Source: Methylobacterium sp. J-070 | Lineage (GTDB): Bacteria > Pseudomonadota > Alphaproteobacteria > Rhizobiales > Beijerinckiaceae | Reading direction: 5' to 3' | Assembly (NCBI RefSeq): GCF_022829385.1 | Contig: NZ_JAKSXX010000290.1 | Coordinates: 1 to 64,000 of the forward strand | DNA: 64,000 nt | Part shown: piece by piece, positions 1 through 9,085 of the stretch | How positions within the stretch are numbered: the stretch's first letter is position 1 | Layout of the letters: each line of letters starts with the position of its first letter | Position numbers and translations under genes: made by a program | The notes under the pieces: generated by a model | Told to the model about the DNA's origin: nothing | Databases searched by the model: none | What the model saw: the letters and a program-made list of their open reading frames with translations, nothing else

Positions 1-8
1 ACTCGCCT

Positions 9-42
9 GAAAGCCGGTCCGCCTCCCGCGGGCCGGCTTTTT
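9..42 (+). terminator. Rho-independent terminator of an upstream gene outside the window
   Basis: The arms AAGCCGG (11-17) and CCGGCTT (33-39) pair, extended inward by G-C and wobble pairs, and a T-run follows at 38-42. This is a classic intrinsic terminator on the plus strand, so a gene or tRNA transcribed rightward probably ends just before the window. Confidence 0.75.
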
Positions 43-510
43 CGTGTCCGGACACGGCGATCCGCGCCCCGCTGCGGCCCAATGCTCCGCCGGCTCCGGC
101 GCCCGGATGGCTGCCGCTGAACCCGCACCCGTCCACCGTCCCGGCAGACCACGCCGATGGGCCGCCGATCCGACCCGCGAAGCGGATCGTGATGACCCGA
201 CCGGCGCAACGCCTGCGAGTAGCACCGGCTCCTTCCACAGACCCAGCACCTGCCGCTGCACGTGCGCGTGGCGATCGACCCGTCGGCGATCGCCGTTCCC
301 GAGGCATCCGTAGCACCGGGCGAGACACGACGCGTCGCCCATCGGCAGCGCGCAGAAGGCCCATCCCCGCCCCATCCCCGCCCCGCTGTTGGCCTGGGCG
401 CACGACACCGTTAAGGTGCGCCGGGGTACGCTGAGTGGCGTAGGGGGGAAGATCGATGAACCTTAGAGTGAGCGGCGCGGCCGAACGCGAACGGAGCTGA
501 AGACCGCGTC
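43..510. other. Intergenic stretch without a supportable gene
   Basis: About 470 bases between the incoming terminator and tamA. Only short arginine/proline-rich frames occur, typical of shadow reading in GC-rich DNA. A short direct repeat of CCATCCCCGCC lies near 360-385. The promoter of tamAB is presumably in the last 150 bases, but no clear -35/-10 pair could be picked out. Confidence 0.5.
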
Positions 511-2508
511 TTGCGCGTGTCCCCCCGTCTGAGTCGATCGAACCTGCCCGACGCGCTGCCGCGCCTGATGCTTGCCGTCGCAGTGTCCGTGTCGGCGGTC
601 GCGCTTCCCGGTCCGGCGCGCGCCTTCGATCTGTTCGGCCTGTTCGCCTCCGAGCCCGAACCGCCGGCCCCGGGCCCGACGGCGCTGCCCTATACGGTGC
701 GCATCACCGGCACCGACGATGCCGACGTGCTGCGCGCCCTCCAGGACGTCTCGACCCTCCATCGCCTCCGCCAGGAACCGCCGCCGGACGGGGCGGGGCT
801 CCTGCGCCGCGCCGAAACCGACCTGCCCAAGCTCGCCGACGTCCTGTCGGGCTACGGCTATTACCAGGGGGCAGCGTCGATCCGGATCGACGCCGTTCCG
901 GTGGCCGGGCAGGCCGGGGCCGCGGCGGCGGTGCAGGCCGCGGAACAGTGGCGCAATCGCGGCCTGGTGCCGGTCCGGATCGCGGTCGATCTCGGGCCGC
1001 TCTACACCCTGCGCCGGATCGCAGTCCGGGACCGTGCGGGTCGGCCGTTCCCGGAATCCGAACTGCCGCCGCGGATCGTCCGGGTCGATGCGGACGTTCC
1101 GGCGCGCTCGGCCACGGTGCTGGCCCGGGAGGCCCGGATCGTCGACGAGTTTCGGGCCCAGGGACATCCCTTCGCCAAGGTCGTGGCGCGCGATCCCGTG
1201 GTGGACGACACCGCCCATGTCATGGACGTCACCTTCACGGTGGATCCCGGACCGGTGGCGGGCCTGGGGCCGGTGGCGGTGAGCGGTGCGTCCGGGATCG
1301 CCCCGGAGACGATCCGGTCGTTCATCTACGCCGAGCCGGGGGATCCGTATTCGCCGCAGGCGGTGGCGGCGATCCGCCGGTCGGTGGCGCGGATCGAGGG
1401 GATCGGCGGTGTGCGGGTCCGCGAGGGCGCCGCGCTGGACGCGGACGGCAACCTTCCCCTGTTCGTCGAGGTCAGCGAGCGCGAGCGCAATCTCGTCGGC
1501 ATCTCGGCGCGCTACTCCACGGTCGACGGCCCGGGGGTTCGCGCCTACTACGCCAACCGCAACCTGTTCGGCGGCGGCGAGACCTTCCGGCTCGACGCGG
1601 ACATCTACTATCTCGGGTTGGGCAACGACCCGTTCGCGACCCAGCGCAAGATCGCCGGCATCGGCTCCAACGGCCTCGGCGGCCGGCTGTCGGCGACCTA
1701 CGTCCAGCCGGCGCTGGGCGGCACCCGCAACGATCTCCTGGCCAACGCCTTCATCACCCGCGAGGTGCAGCAGAGCTACCTGGTGGATGGCGGCGGCGTC
1801 TCGGCCGCGATCCGGCACCGGTTCTCCGACACGTTCTCGGCGCAGATCGGCCTGGACGCGCAGGCGGGACGCTCGAAGGATGCGCTCGGCACGGTCAATT
1901 ACCGGCTGGTCGGCGTGCCGGCCTCGGTGACCTACGATTCCACCGACAGCCTGCTCGACCCGACGAAGGGGTTCCGGGCGATTGCGTCGCTCGCCGCCTA
2001 TCCCGGGGCGATCTCGTCGCCCGGGATCGTCGTCGCCAAGGCGCAGGGCTCGACCTATTACGCCCTCGACGACGAAGCCCGCACCATCCTGGCCGGGCGG
2101 ATCGGCTTCGGCTCGGTCTCCGGCGCGCCGCTCGGGGAGATCCCCGACAATTTCCGGTTCTTCGCCGGCGGCGGCGGCTCGGTGCGCGGCTACCCGTACC
2201 GGACGCTGGGACCGATCGGTCCGTTCAACCTGCCGATCGGCGGCCGCAGCCTGCTGGAGGCGTCGCTGGAGGCCCGGATCAAGGTCACCGACACGATCGG
2301 CGTGGTGCCGTTCTTCGACGCGGGCACGGCCTTCGCCTCGGCGCTGCCGGATTTCGACGAGAAGATCCGGAAATCGGTGGGCATCGGGCTGCGCTATTAC
2401 ACCGGTATCGGCCCGATCCGCGCGGATCTCGCCTTCCCGCTCGACCCCTACAAGGGCGGCCACGTGCGTCCGGCCGTCCTCTATCTCAGCCTGGGGCAGG
2501 CGTTCTGA
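511..2508 (+). CDS. tamA: TamA, outer-membrane assembly factor of the Omp85/BamA family
   Basis: A 665-residue protein (TTG start at 511; GTG at 517 and ATG at 568 are in-frame alternatives) with a signal peptide ending near the ALPGPARA stretch. The N-terminal half looks like POTRA repeats and the C-terminal half, from about residue 325, like a 16-stranded Omp85 barrel. The barrel carries the family's VRGY signature at about 558-561, preceded by a glycine-rich loop, and ends in an aromatic F. In the known system TamA sits in the outer membrane and works with inner-membrane TamB in assembling surface proteins and in lipid homeostasis. tamB begins at the next base after its stop, so the two form an operon. 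Only the exact start is uncertain. Confidence 0.93.
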   Translation: MRVSPRLSRSNLPDALPRLMLAVAVSVSAVALPGPARAFDLFGLFASEPEPPAPGPTALPYTVRITGTDDADVLRALQDVSTLHRLRQEPPPDGAGLLRRAETDLPKLADVLSGYGYYQGAASIRIDAVPVAGQAGAAAAVQAAEQWRNRGLVPVRIAVDLGPLYTLRRIAVRDRAGRPFPESELPPRIVRVDADVPARSATVLAREARIVDEFRAQGHPFAKVVARDPVVDDTAHVMDVTFTVDPGPVAGLGPVAVSGASGIAPETIRSFIYAEPGDPYSPQAVAAIRRSVARIEGIGGVRVREGAALDADGNLPLFVEVSERERNLVGISARYSTVDGPGVRAYYANRNLFGGGETFRLDADIYYLGLGNDPFATQRKIAGIGSNGLGGRLSATYVQPALGGTRNDLLANAFITREVQQSYLVDGGGVSAAIRHRFSDTFSAQIGLDAQAGRSKDALGTVNYRLVGVPASVTYDSTDSLLDPTKGFRAIASLAAYPGAISSPGIVVAKAQGSTYYALDDEARTILAGRIGFGSVSGAPLGEIPDNFRFFAGGGGSVRGYPYRTLGPIGPFNLPIGGRSLLEASLEARIKVTDTIGVVPFFDAGTAFASALPDFDEKIRKSVGIGLRYYTGIGPIRADLAFPLDPYKGGHVRPAVLYLSLGQAF

Positions 2509-5500
2509 ATGCTGGTGTCACGAAGGCCGACAGCACCGCGCCGCCGGGCCTCCGCTCGGGAGATGTCGCTCCGCGCGCTGGTCCTGATCGGCCTCGCGAT
2601 GCTGGTGCCGGCCGACGCGATGCCGACGCGCGCCGACGAGGGCGACAAGTCCGTGCTGGGGAGCCTCCTGTCCCGGGCGCTGTCCACCCCCGCGTCGCGG
2701 GTCGCCATCGGCGCGGTGGACGGAGCCCTGTCCTCCGATGCCACCATCCGCGACGTCGCCGTGAGCGACCGGGACGGCGTGTGGCTGAAGCTCGACAGAG
2801 CCCGCATCGTCTGGCGCCGGCTCGCCCTGCTGTCGGGGCGCCTGGAGGTGGACAGCCTCGAGATCGGGCGCCTGGACGTGCTGCGCCGGCCGATCCCCGG
2901 CCCGACGCCACCGGAGGCCAAGCCCGACGGGAAGCTCCTGCCGGACCTGCCCGTCAAGGTGGAGATCAAGGGCTTCACGCTGACCGAGCTGGTGCTGGCC
3001 GAACCGGTCGCCGGGCAGCCCGCGCGGCTGTCCGCGGAGGGGCGGGCGCGGCTCGGCGCGGCGAGCGAGGGGCTCGACCTGCAGGCGAAGGCGCAGCGCC
3101 TCGACGCGGCGGGGCGCTTCCTGCTCTCACTCCTCTACGTCCCGACGGGCGACCGCCTGGAGCTGAAGGCCAATCTGATCGAGCCCGCGGGCGGGCTCCT
3201 GTCGAAGGCCGCCAACATCCCCGGCACACCGCCCATCGACTTCGACCTCGACGGGACGGGAACGCTGGACGCGTGGAACGCCAAGCTGGACTTCACCGCC
3301 GGGCCCGAGATCGGCGCCAAGGGCGCCGCGAAGATCTCCCGCATCGGGGCCGAGCGGCGGCTCGCCCTCGATCTCGCCGCGCGCATCGAGGGCCTCGCCC
3401 CCGGCCCCGCCGCGTCGGTCTTCGCCGGGACGACCAAGCTCGACGGCGGCCTCGCCTTCGCGGATAGCGGCGCCTTCCGGATCGACCGGCTGGAACTGAC
3501 CTCGCGCACGGCGCGGCTCGCGGCCGGCGGCAGCCTGACCAAGGACCGAGTCGCCGACCTGACGCTCCAGGCCCGCGCCCTGCCCAACGACGGCGCGGTG
3601 ACGCGCGCCGGCGAGGCCGAGATCGGCAAGCTCGCGTTCGACGGCAGCCTGAAGGGTCCGCTGACGGCGCCGACGATCCGCGGCAGCCTCGACGCGGCCG
3701 GCCTGCGCAGCCGGGATTCCGCGCTGGAGCGCGTCGAGGCGCATCTCGGCGTGGAGCCTCAGGGCGACGCCTCGGCGCAAGGCTTCGCGATCCTGGCGGA
3801 CGGCAAGGTCGAGGGCCTGCGGCTGGCCGATCCGGCCCTGCGCCGGGCCCTGGGGAGCCGGGCGGCGTTCACCCTCCGGGCGGCGTCCGGCCCGGACGGC
3901 GTGATCGACGTCGCGGCACTGCGCCTCGATTCCGAGACGGCACGGGCGCGCTACGCCGGCCGCGTCGGCCAGAACACGCTCACCGGCACCCTCGATGCGG
4001 CCTTGCCGGACCTCGCGGTGTTCTCGGGCCTCGCCGGGCGCGGCCTCGCCGGCAGCCTGGAGGCGAAGGCCCGCCTCGACGGCGATCCGGCCCGCAAGGC
4101 CGTTGCGGCCGATCTCACCGTGACCACCGCCGGGCTGGTCACCGGGGTCGCGGCCGCCGACAGGGTCCTCGGACGCGCGCCCACCCTGCAGGGTCGGGTC
4201 TCGCAGACCTACGACGGCTACGGCTTCGACCGCGTGCGCCTGGAGGGTGCGGGCCTTACCGCGACCCTGCAGGGCACGGCCACCGCGGCCGCCGCCGAAG
4301 TCGCTGGGCGCCTCGAGCTCAAGAGCCTCGCCGATCTCGACGGCCGCCTGACCGGCCGCGCCGGTCTCGACGCGCATCTCACCGGCTCCCTGGAACATCC
4401 CGACCTGACGGCGACGCTGACGGCGCCGGCCGCCACGGCAGACGGCAAGCCGGTCCGGGACCTGCGGGTGCAGGCCGCGCTCAAGGATGCCCTGCTCGCC
4501 CCGGACGGGAGCGTGCTCGTCTCCGGCGACGTCGCCGGCAAGGCGCTGACCGGCGGCGCTCACGGGGCGCGCCGGGGCGCGGACTGGGTGCTCGACCGGC
4601 TCGACCTCAATCTCGGCTCCGTGGCGATCGCCGGCAACGCCACGGTCGCCGCCGAGACCTGGCTCTCCGCCGGAACGCTCGCGGTGCGCGCCGGAAGCCT
4701 GGAGGACGTCGCGCCGCTCGCCCCCGAGCCGATGTCGGGACGTCTCGACGCCACCCTGGTGCTCGCCCGCGACGGCGGTCGGCAGGACGTGAGCGTCCGG
4801 GCGACCGGGGCGGCCCTGCGCTACGGCGCCTACGCGTTGACCCGCCTGGACGCGGACCTGAAAGGCCGCGATCTCCGGGCTCACCCGGTCCTGGACGGGC
4901 GCCTGGACGCCGACCGGCTGCTCGCCGCCGGCCAGCAGATCGACGCGGTCCGCCTCGCCGCCGTCGGCAGCCCGGGCGGCAGCGACGTGACGCTGACCGC
5001 CAAGGCGCGCGGGTTCGCCCTCGACGGCGCGGTCCGGGTCGTGCCGGCCGCGGAGACGCGCGTCGAGATCCAGCGTCTGTCGGCCGCCCGCGGGGGCGAC
5101 CGCTTCGCCCTGAGCGGTCCCGCCACCGTCACCCTCCGGGACGGGGGCGCGGTGATCGACGGACTGGCGATCACGGCGGGCACCGGCCGGATCACCGTGG
5201 CGGGCCGGACGGGGCCGGACCTGGACCTCCGGGTCGGGATCCGCGCGCTGCCCCTGTCCCTCGCGCGGATCGCCGTGCCCGATCTCGCCCTGTCCGGCAC
5301 CCTGGACGGCGACGCGGACCTGCACGGGTCGGCCGCGCGGCCGGAGGGCCGTTACGCGCTCACGGTCTCCAAGCTCGTGGCGCCGCAGACCCGGCAGGCC
5401 GGCCTGCCCCCCGTGGACCTCAGCGCGAAGGGAACGCTGTCGGACGGGCAAGCCAGTCTGGACGGGCGCGTCGCGGCCGGGCGGGGCATCGACCTGACGG

Positions 5501-6861
5501 TGCGGGGCACGCTCCCGGTCGAGCCGGGCGGCGCCGTCGATCTGCGCGCCCGGGGCACCCTCGACGCGTCGCTCGCCAACTCGATGCTGAGCGCGGGCGG
5601 CCAGAGCGTGGCCGGGCGCGTCGCCATCGACGGCGGCGTGACCGGCACCCTCGCGGCGCCGCGGGCGCAGGGCACGGCGCTGCTGACCGGCGGCAGCGTC
5701 ACCGATCCGCTGAACGGCATCCGCCTGACCGGGATCGAGGGCCGGGTGACCGGGCGGGGCGACACCGTCGTGGTCGAGCGCCTGACCGCTGCGACCCGCA
5801 ACGGCGGTCGGCTCGCGGTGACGGGACACGTGGCCCTGGCACCGGACTTTCCCGGCAGCTTCCACGTCACCGTCGACCGGGCCGAACTCGTCTCCAGCCC
5901 CCTGATGACAGCCGTGACGAGCGCCGACCTCACCCTCGCCGGCCCTCTGGTGCGCACGCCCCGGATCGCCGGCCGGATCGACGTGGTGTCGATCGACGTG
6001 GCGGTTCCCGACCGGCTTCCGGCCACGATCCGCCCGCTGCCGGGCGTGCGCCACGTCAACACGCCGCCGGAGGTGCGGGCGCGGCTGGCCCAGCGGGCGG
6101 GCCGGGCGGCCGCCCCGAGCGCCGGGCGGCGGCCGAGGAAGCCGGCCGTCCCGTTCGACGCCACCCTCGATGTCGCCGTGGAGGCGCCGAGCCGAATCTT
6201 CGTGCGCGGGCGCGGCATCGATGCGGAACTCGGCGGGGCGCTCCGGGTCACCGGAACCTCCGCGGCACCGAACGCCGTCGGCGCCTTCGCGCTGCGCCGC
6301 GGGCGCCTCGAACTCGTTGGCCAGCGCCTCGATTTCAGCCGGGGCCGGCTCACCTTCGCGGGGAGCCTGACCACGCCCGATCTCGACTTCGCCGCCGAGA
6401 CCAAAGCCGGCGACGTGACCGCCCGCGTCGCCGTGTCCGGTCCGGCCGACGCGCCGCAATTCGCCCTGACCTCCGATCCGGTGCTGCCGCAGGACGAGAT
6501 CCTGTCGCGCCTCCTGTTCAAGAAGGCCGCGGGCGGGCTGTCGCCGTTCCAGGCCCTGCAGCTGGCGCAGGCGGTGGCGCAGCTCTCCGGCGGCGCGGCG
6601 GGACCGGACGTGTTCGAGCAGGCACGCAAGGGCCTCGGGCTCGACAGCCTCGACGTGTCGACCGGGGCGAGCGGCGGGCCGGCGCTCGGCGCCTCGCGGT
6701 ACATCTCGGACCGCGTCAGCGTCGGCGTGAAGGCCGGGGCCAAGCCGGCCGACACGGCGGTGGGGGTCGATTTCGACGTGACCCGGCGGATCAAGCTGAA
6801 GGGCGAGGCCGGCAGCGACGGCCGGACCAGCCTGGGCGTCGGCGCCGAGTACGAGTGGTAA
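2509..6861 (+). CDS. tamB: TamB, translocation and assembly module inner-membrane subunit (DUF490)
   Basis: A 1,450-residue protein starting with ATG directly after the tamA stop. Residues 20-40 form a hydrophobic signal/anchor segment. The long middle is a repetitive beta-rich region dense in short Gly/Asp/Leu strands, as expected for the beta-taco groove of the AsmA/TamB superfamily. The last 300 residues match the TamB C-terminal domain, including a run on low-complexity basic DNA near 6100 and the end segment GVDFDVTRRIKLKGEAGSDG. TamB spans the periplasm and partners TamA. Long antisense frames over this gene are codon-bias shadows. Confidence 0.93.
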   Translation: MLVSRRPTAPRRRASAREMSLRALVLIGLAMLVPADAMPTRADEGDKSVLGSLLSRALSTPASRVAIGAVDGALSSDATIRDVAVSDRDGVWLKLDRARIVWRRLALLSGRLEVDSLEIGRLDVLRRPIPGPTPPEAKPDGKLLPDLPVKVEIKGFTLTELVLAEPVAGQPARLSAEGRARLGAASEGLDLQAKAQRLDAAGRFLLSLLYVPTGDRLELKANLIEPAGGLLSKAANIPGTPPIDFDLDGTGTLDAWNAKLDFTAGPEIGAKGAAKISRIGAERRLALDLAARIEGLAPGPAASVFAGTTKLDGGLAFADSGAFRIDRLELTSRTARLAAGGSLTKDRVADLTLQARALPNDGAVTRAGEAEIGKLAFDGSLKGPLTAPTIRGSLDAAGLRSRDSALERVEAHLGVEPQGDASAQGFAILADGKVEGLRLADPALRRALGSRAAFTLRAASGPDGVIDVAALRLDSETARARYAGRVGQNTLTGTLDAALPDLAVFSGLAGRGLAGSLEAKARLDGDPARKAVAADLTVTTAGLVTGVAAADRVLGRAPTLQGRVSQTYDGYGFDRVRLEGAGLTATLQGTATAAAAEVAGRLELKSLADLDGRLTGRAGLDAHLTGSLEHPDLTATLTAPAATADGKPVRDLRVQAALKDALLAPDGSVLVSGDVAGKALTGGAHGARRGADWVLDRLDLNLGSVAIAGNATVAAETWLSAGTLAVRAGSLEDVAPLAPEPMSGRLDATLVLARDGGRQDVSVRATGAALRYGAYALTRLDADLKGRDLRAHPVLDGRLDADRLLAAGQQIDAVRLAAVGSPGGSDVTLTAKARGFALDGAVRVVPAAETRVEIQRLSAARGGDRFALSGPATVTLRDGGAVIDGLAITAGTGRITVAGRTGPDLDLRVGIRALPLSLARIAVPDLALSGTLDGDADLHGSAARPEGRYALTVSKLVAPQTRQAGLPPVDLSAKGTLSDGQASLDGRVAAGRGIDLTVRGTLPVEPGGAVDLRARGTLDASLANSMLSAGGQSVAGRVAIDGGVTGTLAAPRAQGTALLTGGSVTDPLNGIRLTGIEGRVTGRGDTVVVERLTAATRNGGRLAVTGHVALAPDFPGSFHVTVDRAELVSSPLMTAVTSADLTLAGPLVRTPRIAGRIDVVSIDVAVPDRLPATIRPLPGVRHVNTPPEVRARLAQRAGRAAAPSAGRRPRKPAVPFDATLDVAVEAPSRIFVRGRGIDAELGGALRVTGTSAAPNAVGAFALRRGRLELVGQRLDFSRGRLTFAGSLTTPDLDFAAETKAGDVTARVAVSGPADAPQFALTSDPVLPQDEILSRLLFKKAAGGLSPFQALQLAQAVAQLSGGAAGPDVFEQARKGLGLDSLDVSTGASGGPALGASRYISDRVSVGVKAGAKPADTAVGVDFDVTRRIKLKGEAGSDGRTSLGVGAEYEW

Positions 6862-6875
6862 GCTGCCGGTCCGCC

Positions 6876-6909
6876 GAGGGATGCTTGGACGAGAGGGATG
6901 CTTGGACGA
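6876..6909. repeat. Perfect 17-bp tandem duplication downstream of tamB
   Basis: The 17-base unit GAGGGATGCTTGGACGA occurs twice head to tail (6876-6892 and 6893-6909), just after the tamB stop. It probably arose by slippage. No function is evident. Confidence 0.8.
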
Positions 6910-7005
6910 GCAAGACGCCCTGTAGCATAGACACGCCGGGTCAATAGTTTAGGTTCAGTTCAAGCAGCCTGACAGCTGCAGATCGGGCGGGACACTTAAA
7001 GGGCG

Positions 7006-7323
7006 ATGGACGAACTTTTCGAGACGGACGACGATCCCCCGGTGCCGGAGGGCGGCCTGCTGCGCATGCTGCCGATCATCAACCGGCGCGGACTGCACGC
7101 CCGGGCTTCCGCGAAGTTCGTCCAGACCGTGGAGCGCTTCAACGCCGCGGTCGCGGTGACCCGCGCGGGCGAGACGGTGGGCGGACGCTCGATCATGGGG
7201 CTGCTGACGCTGGGCGCCGCCATGGGTACCCGCATCGCCGTCACCGCTGTGGGCACGGATGCCGAGGATTGCCTGAACGCGATCGAGGCGCTGCTCGCCA
7301 ACCGCTTCGGCGAGGACGAGTAG
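7006..7323 (+). CDS. HPr-family phosphocarrier protein
   Basis: A 105-residue protein with the HPr active-site motif GLHARASAKFV, placing the phospho-accepting His at residue 31. The regulatory serine region is GGRSIMGLLTL, with Ser62 equivalent to Ser46 of classical HPr. The N-terminal tail is about 17 residues longer than classical HPr (85-90 residues). In alphaproteobacteria HPr usually belongs to the nitrogen PTS (EI-Ntr, HPr, EIIA), a regulatory phosphorelay rather than a sugar transporter. Here it stands alone: HPr kinase, EIIA and ChvG/ChvI, often its neighbours in this class, are not adjacent. Confidence 0.9.
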   Translation: MDELFETDDDPPVPEGGLLRMLPIINRRGLHARASAKFVQTVERFNAAVAVTRAGETVGGRSIMGLLTLGAAMGTRIAVTAVGTDAEDCLNAIEALLANRFGEDE

Positions 7324-7329
7324 CGTCGC

Positions 7330-8043
7330 TCAGGCGGCCTTGCCGGGCCAGAGGCAGAGGTCGGAGACCGGGCAGCGCGGACAGGCGGGCTTACGGGCCG
7401 TGCAGATGTCGCGGCCGTGCCGGAACAGCCAGACATGCGCGCCGTCCTTGAAGCGCGCCGGCACTTGGTGCGCGAGCCCGTCGGCGACGGCATCGACGGT
7501 GGCGCCCGGCGCCAGCGGGATCCGGTTCGAGACCCGGAACACGTGCGTGTCGACGGCGATCACCGGCTCGTGGAAGGCGAAGTTCGCCGTCACCTCGGCG
7601 CTCTTCCGGCCGATGCCCGGCAGGCGGCGCATCTCGGCCGAGCTGGCCGGCACGGCACCGCCGAACGCCGAGATCAGGGCCGCCGAGAGCTTGACGATGT
7701 TGCGGGCCTTCGAGGGTCCGAGCCCGACCGGGCGGACGATCTCGGTGATGCGCGCCTCCCCCAGAGCCAGCATGCCGGCCGGATCCTTCGCCGTCGCGAA
7801 GAGGGCCTCGGCGACGCGGGAGACGGTCGGCCCGGTCGACTGGGCCGAGAGCAGAACGGTCACGAGCAGCCGGAACGGATCGGTTCGGTCGAACCCGGCC
7901 TTCGGGTCCGGATCGGCCTCCGCCAGACGGGCGAGAACGGCCTCGACGCGCTCGGCCTCGGCCCGCCCGGGCGGCGGAGGCGTCTTCGCGGCGGGCGGCC
8001 GGCGCGAGGCCCGGTGGAGTCCGTGAAGTGTGTCGCGCGCCAT
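7330..8043 (-). CDS. nth: Endonuclease III, DNA glycosylase/AP lyase
   Basis: A 237-residue base-excision-repair enzyme for oxidised pyrimidines. The helix-hairpin-helix motif LPGIGRKSAEV carries catalytic Lys147, and VDTHVFRVSNR carries catalytic Asp165. The 4Fe-4S ligands are Cys214, Cys221, Cys224 and Cys230 in the expected CX6CX2CX5C pattern. About 25 extra residues precede the core compared with the E. coli enzyme. It ends convergently six bases from the HPr gene. Confidence 0.96.
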   Translation of the reverse strand: MARDTLHGLHRASRRPPAAKTPPPPGRAEAERVEAVLARLAEADPDPKAGFDRTDPFRLLVTVLLSAQSTGPTVSRVAEALFATAKDPAGMLALGEARITEIVRPVGLGPSKARNIVKLSAALISAFGGAVPASSAEMRRLPGIGRKSAEVTANFAFHEPVIAVDTHVFRVSNRIPLAPGATVDAVADGLAHQVPARFKDGAHVWLFRHGRDICTARKPACPRCPVSDLCLWPGKAA

Positions 8044-8105
8044 GAGCGCCAGCTAGGGTCCCGCCCTGCCGCCGACAGGCCGGGCCAGCGCGGCGGATTG
8101 ACCGA

Positions 8106-8984
8106 TCAGGATCGCGCCCGCCGCCACGGTACGGAGGCGCCGCCGGCACCGAGGTGGAGCGTCCCGGCGACGATCTCGCCGGCCCGGCGCAGGAACTCGA
8201 CGCGCAGCGCGCCGCGGCGGCCGAACAGGCGGCTCACCACCCGGACCAGCGACGCCTCCGACGGATCGGCGATGATCGGCCGCCTGGCGGTGCGGGCGTC
8301 GAAGGTCAGGAAGGTCTCGACGGCGTCGCGCACGGCCTCGGGCTCGGTCATCGCGAGGACGTCGGACGCGGGTGCCTCCCAGCCCTGCGGGCGAATGCCG
8401 AGCAGGTGCCGAGCCGGGATCGGCCGCGGCCGCTCCGCACGGGCCGACGCCAGGACAGGGCGAGACGAGGCCGGGGTCCGCACGGGCTCGATGGATCCCA
8501 CGAGGCGGATCGGGCGGCGTAGCGCCGCCAGCCGGGCCCGCAGCGCGCGGTCGACGGCGATTGCCGCCGCGTTCTCGATGAGGGCGTTCGCCGCCGCCTC
8601 CGCGGGCTGCCAGGGACGGGCGCGGCCGCCCCAGACCGGATGCGGCATCGCCAGCGGCACGACGCCACGCAGCGCCTCATGACCGGTCTCGGCGTCCCGG
8701 CTCCAGGCGAAGGCCACGGCGACCCGGCGGCCGGCGGGCCGGTGCTGGGCCAGCGGCAACAGGTGATCGGGATCGCGGAGCGGATCATGCACGGCGTGTC
8801 TCATCAGCATGGCACGCCATGCAGACACCGCCGCCGCGTCCACGGCATTGGGCGCACGCAGGTCGATCCGCCAATGGGCCCCCGCGTCGGCCGCCCCGGT
8901 CCCGTCGGGATCGGCGCGCGACCGGTGCGCGGTGTCCGTCATCCCGGAGAGTCCGCCCTGTATCACGCTGAAGCGTCGCACCAT
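8106..8984 (-). CDS. Hypothetical protein, possible CelD/BcsL-type GNAT
   Basis: A 292-residue soluble protein not firmly recognised. Its layout resembles CelD/BcsL-type acetyltransferases: an early DP..L.PLAQH segment, a beta-rich middle ending in PL(A/L), and a C-terminal portion with FLTFDARTARRPII and LRRAGEIVAGTLHL, which align by eye with the FL.LE..GWKG and L..DGRPIA..L segments of that family. The same fold is clearer in the gene at 28503-29645. It lies in a minus-strand run with nth but 62 bases apart, so operon membership is uncertain. No signal peptide or membrane span was seen. Confidence 0.6.
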   Translation of the reverse strand: MVRRFSVIQGGLSGMTDTAHRSRADPDGTGAADAGAHWRIDLRAPNAVDAAAVSAWRAMLMRHAVHDPLRDPDHLLPLAQHRPAGRRVAVAFAWSRDAETGHEALRGVVPLAMPHPVWGGRARPWQPAEAAANALIENAAAIAVDRALRARLAALRRPIRLVGSIEPVRTPASSRPVLASARAERPRPIPARHLLGIRPQGWEAPASDVLAMTEPEAVRDAVETFLTFDARTARRPIIADPSEASLVRVVSRLFGRRGALRVEFLRRAGEIVAGTLHLGAGGASVPWRRARS

Positions 8985-9085
8985 CGCGTGTCCTGCCTGT
9001 CGACGATCCGTCCCGTTTCGGGACGGTTCGACGCGCCCGAAGCGCCGTTCGGACGGAGGGCTTCAAGGACGATGCCGTCCCGTTG

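Noticed and set aside
463..2463. A 666-residue minus-strand frame antisense to tamA
   Set aside because: It is Arg/Asp-rich with no domain, and the plus strand holds a well-formed TamA. GC-rich codon bias creates such mirrors.
3127..6459. A 1,110-residue minus-strand frame antisense to tamB
   Set aside because: No motif, biased composition and full overlap with TamB, whose features are clear.
6876..6909. Tandem 17-bp duplication as a possible CRISPR or regulatory array
   Set aside because: Only two adjacent copies, no spacers; a slippage duplicate is the simpler explanation.
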